From Acidobacteriota bacterium (lineage in GTDB: Bacteria; Acidobacteriota; Thermoanaerobaculia; Multivoradales; J023), in NCBI GenBank assembly GCA_029263395.1, contig JAJCXO010000086.1, positions 1-49,787 of the forward strand: 49,787 bases of DNA. Direction: 5' to 3'. The notes beneath the pieces were generated by a model. The model had not been told where the DNA came from. It worked only from the letters and a program-made list of their open reading frames with translations, and ran no database searches. The stretch's first letter is position 1. Every line of letters starts with the position of its first letter. Positions 29,301 through 38,300 of the stretch are shown here, piece by piece. The position numbers and the translations under genes were made by a program.

Positions 29301-32300
29301 CGCTGGGGATGCGGCTGAAATCTTCAGCGCGGCACTCGAGCAACTCGACATGAGACAGCTCGCGGCCCGGTGGATCGAATTGCGCCCGCACCCGCTCGAG
29401 GGCCTGGTGGGAGAAATCGGTCCCGGTGTAGGCCTGGCAGTGTGGCGCGACCCGCAGCAGCAGCAGGCCGGTGCCGCAGCCGATCTCGAGCAGGCAGCGT
29501 GGCTCGAGGGCGAGAATACGGTCTACCGTGCCGTCCACCCATTCGCGCATCTCGGACGCTGGGATCGGCTCGTCGGTATAGCTGCTGTCCCAGCCAGCGG
29601 TAAAGAACGTTGGGTCGTCGCCTGGCGAGTCTTGATCGTAGAGGGCTTCATAAACCTGCTGCCAGTCGTTCACTTGCTCGGCTTGCCAGCGCGACGCGGG
29701 GAGGCGCCGTGATTCTTCCACCACATAACCTGCCAGGCGGGCCTCACCGGTCTCCATGTTGTCGTGACGGGCAACCACCACTGCGTCCCGCACCTCGGGT
29801 CGCCGCCGAAGCGCCGCTTCGATCTCTCCGGGCTCGATTCGGAAACCGCGGATCTTGACCTGGTGGTCGATCCGGCCGAGGAATCGCAGACGGCCATCGA
29901 TAGTGGCGGACACCAGATCGCCGGTGCGGTACAGGCGGCTTCCCGGCCGTCCGCCGGGATCCGGCACGAAGGCGGTGGCAGTGCGCCGTGGTCGTTGCAG
30001 GTAGCCTCGCGCCAGTCCGTCGCCAGCGATCGCCAGCTCCGCTGGTATCCCGATCGGAACTGGCCGACAGTGCGGGTCGAGGAGCAACAACCGGGTGTTG
30101 TGGAGCGGCCGTCCGATCGACACTGCGCCGTGCCGCTCGCCGGCTTGCCAGCGCGTCCAGGAGGCGGTGACCGCGGCTTCGGTAGGGCCGTAGGCGTTGA
30201 CCATCTCCGCCCGGGCACCGCTGGCGAAGAAGCCGTCGCGCAGCTCTTGCGCCAGCGGCTCACCGCTGGCGTAGAGCCGCCTCACTGTGCCGAGTGCGGT
30301 GGCGAAGCCAGGCAGCTCGACGAGTGCCCGTAGCACCGAAGGGACGAGTTGCATCACGCTGACGCGTTGTCGAGCGATGGTCGCAAGCAAGGCCGCACCA
30401 TCGCGCCTAGCAGTGGCTGGGGCCAGCACCAGTCCGGCGCCAGCCAGCAGCGGCGCCCAGATCTCCCACACCGAAACATCGAAAGACAGTGCCGCCTTGT
30501 GCAGTACTCGGTCGTCGACGCTCACCGGCAAAACGTCCTGCATCCAGCGCATGTGATGGGTGATCGCCGCGTGTGGTACCAGCACCCCTTTGGGGTGGCC
30601 GGTGGAGCCGGAAGTGTAAAGCACGTAAGCGGTCTGTTCCTCGGCCACGGCAACATCTCGCGGCCGTATGGCGCCCGGTGGCGGACCAGCATCCGACTGG
30701 GCCTGTACGCCACCGTCATCGACCAGGACCACTCGGCCATCGTGGGCTGGCAGTTCGGCGACCAGCGCTTGTCGGGTGAGCAGGTGTGTGACGCCGGCAT
30801 CGGCGAGCAGGAAGGTCAAACGGGTGTTCGGCAGCGCGCGATCGAGCGGCAGGTACGCGGCGCCGGCTTCGAGGATGGCCAGCAGGCCAACGATCAGCTC
30901 CGGTGAGCGCTCTAGGAATACTCCCACCAGAGTCTCGCGGCCGACCCCGGCCCTATTCAGGCTCGCGGCGAGCATGCGAGCGCGAACTGTGAGAGCACGA
31001 TAGCTCAGAACGCCAGTTTCCCAGACCACTGCCACCGCATCCGGGGAGCGTGACGCCTGATCCGTCACCAGCGGGTGGAGGAGCGCTGATCGTGGCCAGG
31101 CGACCGCGGTGTCGTTCCATTCCACCAATAGCTGGTGGCGTTCGCTAGTGGCCAACAGATCGAGCTCCTCGAGGCGTCGATCGGGATCAGCGCCAACCTC
31201 GGTGAGCAAGCGCTCGAAATGACCGGCCAGACGCCGCAGCGTTGTGGCGTCAAACAAATCAACGTTGTAGTAGATCGCGCCGCCGATGCTGTCATCCATT
31301 GTCCACAGATAGGCCTCGAGGTCGAAGCGGACCACACTCTGACCGAGGGTCTCGCGGTCTCCCACAAGATTGGGCAGATCTAGGCGCCGTCGCGGCGGAT
31401 TGTGCAGTGCGAAGGCCACCTGAAATAGAGGGTGACGGCTGGCATCACGCTCCGGTTCCCAGGCTTCGACAAGCTTCTCGAACGGTAGGTCCTGATGAGC
31501 ATAGGCCCCCAGAGCAAGTTCCCGAACATGCTCCAAGAGCCGGCGGAAGGAGTCTTCGCCGCGGGGCTGGCTGCGCAGCACCAGCATGTTGACGAAAAAA
31601 CCGATCAGTCCTTCCAATTGCTGATGGTTGCGGCCGGCGATCGGCGAGCCGAGCACCACGTCGCGTTGCCCGCTGAGGCGATGGAGGAGGGTCACAAAAG
31701 CGGCCAACAGGGTCATGAAGAGTGAGGTGCCGGACGCCAGGCTAAGGCGGCGAAGGTTGGCGGTCGCTGCTGCAGGCAGAGCTACTTCCTGGACCGCACC
31801 GCGGTAGGTCTGGGCCGTCGGACGGGGGCGGTCGGTAGCGAGCTCGAGGGGCGCGAGGTCGGCGAGTTGGCGCCGCCAATAAGCTAGTTGGGTTTCGAGG
31901 GTCTCGCCACGCAGCCAGCGCCGCTGCCAGATGGCGAAGTCGGCGTATTGGATCGGCAGCGGTGCGAAGGCGGCAGGTTTCCGGCGCACGGCGGCGCGGT
32001 AGCAGGCGGCGAGTTCCCGCAGCAGGATCTCCTGAGACCAGGCGTCCGTGATGATGTGATGCAGGTTGAGTAGCAGTTGGTGGCGCTCGCTACTGTGGCG
32101 CACCAAGAGCGCCCGGAAGGTGCATCGCCCGAGATCGAAGGGCCGCGCCGCCTCGCTCGTGATCAACCGGTCGGTTTGGTACTGTTGCGCCGTGGTGGCC
32201 AAGCCGGTGAGGTCCACTACCGGCAGACTTGGTGTGGTCGCTAGGATCACCTGCCGAGGGCGGCCGTCACGTTGCACGAAAACGGTGCGCAGCGACTCTT

Positions 32301-35300
32301 GGCGGGCGGCGAGCGTGATGATAGCGGTGACCAGCGCGGCAACCTCGAGAGAACCTTGGAGGCGCAGGCTGAGGGGCATGTTGTAGGCCGCGACGTCAGG
32401 TTCGACCTGATGCAGGAACCACAGCCGCTGCTGGGCAAAAGACAGCTTGAGCTCGCCGCGGCGGGTGACCCGTTCGAACCGTGGCGGCGGCGGGCCACTG
32501 GCAGTCGCTGCAGCGCGTATCTGCTGATCGAGCGCGGAGGCGAGGGCAGCGATCGTTGGTCGTTCGAACAAAGTGCGCACCAACATCTCCACTCTCAGTA
32601 CACGCCGCACCCGGGACACAACCTGAGTGGCGAGAAGCGAGTGACCGCCCAGGCGAAAGAAATTGTCGTCGACGCCTATTCCGCCCGTTTTTGCCTTCCC
32701 GGTGGCCAGCACCTCGCTCCAGATCCCTACCAGGATCTCCTCGGTGGGCGTGCGCGGCGCAACCCTTTGACGTTCACTCACTCCTGCCGTCGGGGTGGTA
32801 GCGGCTAGCGCCCGGCGGTCGACCTTGCCGCTCGGCGACAGCGGCATTCGAGCCACCGGCACGAAGGTGGCGGGCACCATGTAGGCTGGCAGGCGACTGC
32901 GCAAGAAACGTTCGAGGGCATTGTGAGACAGCGTGGCCGACCGGTTCTGAAACGTAACCCAGGCGACCAGCCGACCGTCTTCGGCCGCCGGCACGGCGCT
33001 GTCGTATAGCACCACCGCCTGACTCACCGCCGGATGCTCGACCAACACTGCTTCGATTTCTCCCGGCTCGATCCGGAAACCGCGCAGCTTGACCTGGTGA
33101 TCGAAGCGGCCCACAAATCGCAGCTCGCCGCCAGCCAATCGCCGTACCTGGTCACCGGTGCGGTAGAGGCGGGCTCCCGGGTGGCAGGGAATCGTCTCTA
33201 CCGTACCGGTGACCAGGGGATCGGGTACGAAACGCTCGGCGGTCAGCCCGGGCTGGCGGCGGTATCCGCGAGACAGGCCCTGGCCGCCAATATACAGCTC
33301 GCCGGAGACCCCCAAAGGTACCGGCCGCAGGTGGCGATCGAGCGCCGCCAGCCGGGTATTCTCGATCGGTCGGCCAAACGGCACAGACGTGGATTGAGCT
33401 TCGTTTTCTAGGGGCTCGGCGTCGATCCGTTGGCGCGCCGAGTAGACGGTGGTTTCGGTTGGACCGTAGAAATTCCACAACTCGCCGCCGCAGGCCAGCA
33501 ACTGCACCGCCAGATCCCCAGGCATCGCCTCGCCGCCACACAGCACCCGCAGTCGTCCGTCACCGCGCCAGCCCGCCGCCAGCAGCATCCGCCAGCCTGC
33601 CGGAGTGGCCTGCATCATGGTGGCCCGAGACCGCGCCAGCAGCCCGGTGAGACGGTGCCCTTCGGTCGCGGTGGCACGGTCGGTGAGTTCGACCCTGGCG
33701 CCATGTAGGAGCGGGTAGAACAGCTCCAGGATCGCGATGTCGAAGCCGATCGTGGTGACGGCCAGCATCGAATCGTCGGCGCCCAGGTCGTTCCCCAACG
33801 CCATTCCGAGCACAAAATTAACCAGCGAATGTTGGCTGATCTCGACTCCCTTGGGACGTCCGGTCGAGCCCGAGGTATATATGACGTAGGCGAGGGCGTT
33901 CGGCGCCGGCGCTGGGCCTGTGCCTACCGGAGCCGCCGACACATCGTCGGAGCCGGCGATCATTGCCTGGAGATCAAAATGCCGCAGACGGTCGGAGGTG
34001 AGCCGCCCGACGGCTGCTGACGCGCGTTGACCTTGAGTCAGCACCAGGCTGGCACCACAGTCGTCGAGAATGTACGCTAGGCGATCGTCGGGATGCTCTG
34101 GATCGAGAGGGAGATAGGCGCCACCGGTTTGTAGGATTCCGAGCAGGCCGATCATCATCTCCGGGCTACGACGGGTGGCCAGTGCAACCACGGTTTCTGG
34201 ACCAATACCCAGTCGGCACAGGCGGCGTGCCAATCGCTGGCTACGGCTTTTGAGCTCACCGTAGGTCAGCATCTGCCGGCCGCGCACCACCGCCACGGTG
34301 TCCGGCGCCCGCTCCGCCTGGGCGGCGAAGAGTTCTGTCAAAAGCCGGTCCGCGGGTCGAGCCGTGGCAGTGTCGTTCCATTCGATGAGCAGTTGGTGGC
34401 TCTCGCTGCGGCTGAATAGCGGGAGCTGCGACAGTCGGAGGTCCGGGGTTGTTGCGAGACTAGCCAAGAGGTGCCGGAAGTGGCGCAGCAGCCGGTTGAC
34501 AGTGGTGGCGTCGAACAGCTCCGAGCGATAGAGAGCCCGCACCATCACGCCATCGCCGCGCTCCCATAGATTGAACTCGAGATCGAGGTGGGCGCGAGGC
34601 ACGTCGAGGTTGAAAGGGCGCGTCTCGAGCCTTGGTAGCCGCAACCCGGCGCTTGGCGCGTTGTGCAGAATCAGTGACACCTGGAACAGTGGGTGGCGCC
34701 CAAGCTCACGCTCCGGATCGAGCTCTTCGACCAGCTTCTCGAAGGGTAGATCCTGGTGGGCGTAGGCAGCTAGAGCGAGGTCGCGTACCCGCGCGAGGAA
34801 CTCGTGTGCCGATGGGTCGCCAGCAAGATCGGCGCGCAGCACAAGGTCGTTGACCAATAGACCCATAACTGCCTCGAGCTCTTCGCGATCACGCTGCACG
34901 ACCGGCGTCCCGATCACCAGATCGAGCTGCCCAGTGGTACGCTGAAGCAGCGCCAAGAAGCCAGCTATCAGATTCATGAACAACGTGGTGTGGCAAGCTT
35001 TACCGAGGCGGCGCAGGGCGTCGATCAGAGCCGTCGGCAGCTCTAGGGTTGCGAGGGCACCGCGATAGGACTCGATTGCTGGCCGTGCCCGGTCGGTCGG
35101 GATCATCAACCTGGGCAGGCCGGCGAGGTGCTGTTGCCAGTAGTCGAGATGAGTGGCCAGGATCTCGCCGCGCAGCCAGTTTTGCTGCCAGGCCGAGACG
35201 TCGACGTATTGGACCGCCAGATCGGCCAACGGTGACGGCTGGCCACTGAGCAGACAGCGATAGAGCACACCGAGCTCACGTTCGAGCAGTGCCAGGGTCC

Positions 35301-38300
35301 AGGCATCGGACACGATGTGGTGCAAGCTGAAGATCAAGATGTGGCGTTGCTGGGCGGTTCGCACTAGGGTGATGCGTAGCAACGGCCCTGTGGCTAAGTT
35401 GAATGGCCGGGTCGCCGTCTGGCGTGCCAAACGCCGGCTTTCGGCCTCTCTGCGGTTGGCAGCGAGGTGATCGAGGTCAACCTGCGCCAGGGGCTGAGCC
35501 GGCACCGGTGTGATCACCAGTCGGGGCAGACCGTCGTGGCTCGGGAAGCGGCTACGTAAGACCTTGTGTCGGCGGGTGATCTCACGCAGGGAATCGGCGA
35601 GCGCTGCCGGATCGAGTTTGCCGTCGAGCTCATAGGCCGTCGCCAGGTTGTAGGCAGAGTTGCCTGGCTCGAGCTGGTCCATGAACCATAGCCGGCGTTG
35701 GGCAAAGGAGAGGGGCAACTCGCAGTCCCGCGGAGCGGGCTCGATGGGCGGCCGTTTCCTGGCCTGAGAGGTGCCTTCGCCGCGGGCTCGAAGCGCTGTA
35801 TCGACCCGACGCGCCAGCTCGGCCACAGACGGAGCTTCGAAAAGACTCTGGACCGTTAGCTCTACCCCGAGGGTCTGACGCACCCGGGACAGGACTTGAA
35901 TGGCGGTCAGCGAATGTCCACCGAGGTCGAAGAAGCTATCGTCCACGCTGACGCTTCGGCGTTCGAAAACCGCCGCCCAGATCTCCGCCAGCGCCGTTTC
36001 GGTGGGACTGGCCGGGCGTTCCGCGCCGAGTGCGTCAAACCGTGATTCGATCGGCTCCGGCAGGCTTCGGCGGTCGAGTTTGCCGGCAGCGGTGCGAGGC
36101 AGGGCGTCGAGGGTTACGAACGCGGCCGGGAGTTTGTGGGGAGGCAGCTTACGCTCCAGAAAGCGGCGCAGCTCGTCGGTACTAGGCGCCGCTCCTCGCG
36201 GTACCAGGTAGGCGATCAGGCGGCGTCCGCCCGGGCCCTTGCCGCGCGCCACCACCACGGCCTCGCGGACTCTGAAGTGCTGGCCGAGGGCACTTTCGAT
36301 TTCCCCCGGCTCCACTCGATGACCGCGGATGTTTTCCTGATGGTCGATGCGGCCGAGAAACGCCAGCGTGCCGTCGTCGAGCCAGCGGGCGAGGTCGCCG
36401 GTGCGGTAAAGGCGTGATCCCGGACATCGGCTGAATGGATCGGGAACCAGCCGCTCAGCGGTCATTCCGGCCTGCCCTCGATAGCCACGGGCTAGGCTGA
36501 CACCGCCCACAAGGAGTTCGCCAGCTACGCCGATCGGCTGCGGCCGCAGGTGTCGGTCAACGATCCGCAGAGTGAGATCGGTTGCGCGCCCCAAGGTGAA
36601 AGGCCTGCGCTCCCCGCGCTGACAAGCGCCGAAGGCGGCGCCAGGCGCTTCGGTGGTGCCGTAGTGCTTGTGCAGACTGGCGCTGAGTGCAGTGAGAAAG
36701 GCATCCTGCACTGTGGGCGGCAAATGCTCACCAGCGCAGAACACGTATCGCAGGCTTGAGAAGACCTCGCGCTGGTGATCCTCCAGAAAGAACCGCAGCA
36801 GCGACGGCAGGAATCCCATCACGGTGATTTTCTCGCGCTGCGCCAGCTGTGCCAGATAGCTGCTGTCGCTGCGGCCGCCGGGGCGAGCCAGCACCAGTTG
36901 GGCACCACATGCTAAGGGTTGGAAGATTTCACCCACCAGCGATGGGAAACTGATCGGCGACTGGAGCAAGAAACGGTCACTGGGTCGCAAATCGCGGATG
37001 CGCTGGGCCCACATCAGGCGGCTGACATGGGCGCGATGACTGGCCAGCACACCCTTGGGGCGCCCAGTCGAGCCGGAGGTATAAAGGATGGCGAAGAGCT
37101 GATCGACGTTGAACACGGTGGATAGGGTCGGTGGTCGGCCGAGGCCTGGGCGGCTGGCGTGTCTGATCTCCAATACCGGTACTGTCAATGACGGCAGGGC
37201 GCCACGCAGTGGTCGCCGAGTGAGGATCAAGGCAGGTCGGCTGTCGGCGATCAGGTGGGCGAGCTGCTCGGCGGGATAAGTTGGATCGAGGGCTACCAGG
37301 GCGCCGCCGGAACGCAGCACACCGGCCACTGCCACCACCATGTCGAGGCTTCTGTCGAGCGCCACGCCGACCACCACCTCGGGTCCAACACCGAGCTGAC
37401 CTAACCGGCCAGCCAGCCACCGCGCCCGATGAGCCAGCTCGCCGTAGGTGAGCCGCGCCGTGCCATCAACTACAGCCACCGTGTCGCTGCTTGGTCCCAC
37501 CTGGGCAGCCAACAGTTGGTGGAAACAAACCCCGGTCTGCTGCGGGCCGCTGACGGTAGATCTCCATTCGTGAAGCACCTGGAGACGCTCGCTTGGCGCC
37601 AGCAGGGGCAGCTCTGCAAGCCGCTGACGCTCGTTTGCCACGGAGCCGGCGAGCAGGATCTGGAAATGCCCGAGCATACGGGCCACGGTGGTGGTCGCGA
37701 ATAGATCGCGGCTGCCTTCGAGGCTGGCGATCCAATGGCCGTCCTCGGATCGGCCTAGAAATAGGGTGAGATCGAGTTCCGCGGTGCGTGCTTGCACTCG
37801 TTCGGGGCGCAGCCTCAGTCCTGCCATCTGCCGACTCGCCAGTAATCGGTTTTCGACCACGAACATCACCTGAAACAGCGGGTTGCGACCGCCGCCACGC
37901 TCAGGTTGCAACTCTGCTACCAGTTGGTCGAACGGCACACCGGCGTTATGTTCGGCGGCCTGGACCGTGCGTCCGGTGCGTTGTAATAGATCGTGGAACG
38001 AAAGGTCGTCGCTGAGCTCCGTGGCGAGCACCCGGGTGTCGGCGAAGAATCCGATCAGTGCAGCGGTGGTGTGGTCGCGGCAGTCAAGGGGTGAGCCGAT
38101 CGCGACTTTGTTTTGCCCGCCATAGCGCCTTAGCAAAGCCTGGAACGTGGCTAGAAACACGTTATGGGCAGTGGTGTCGTGGCGTCGGGCGAGATGTTCG
38201 ATGGCCTCGCTTAGCGCCTGTGGCAGACGGCGCTCGTGGGTCGTGCCGCGGAACGTTGGTTGCTGCGGCGGCGGATGATCTGTCGGCAGCTCCACCGGTT

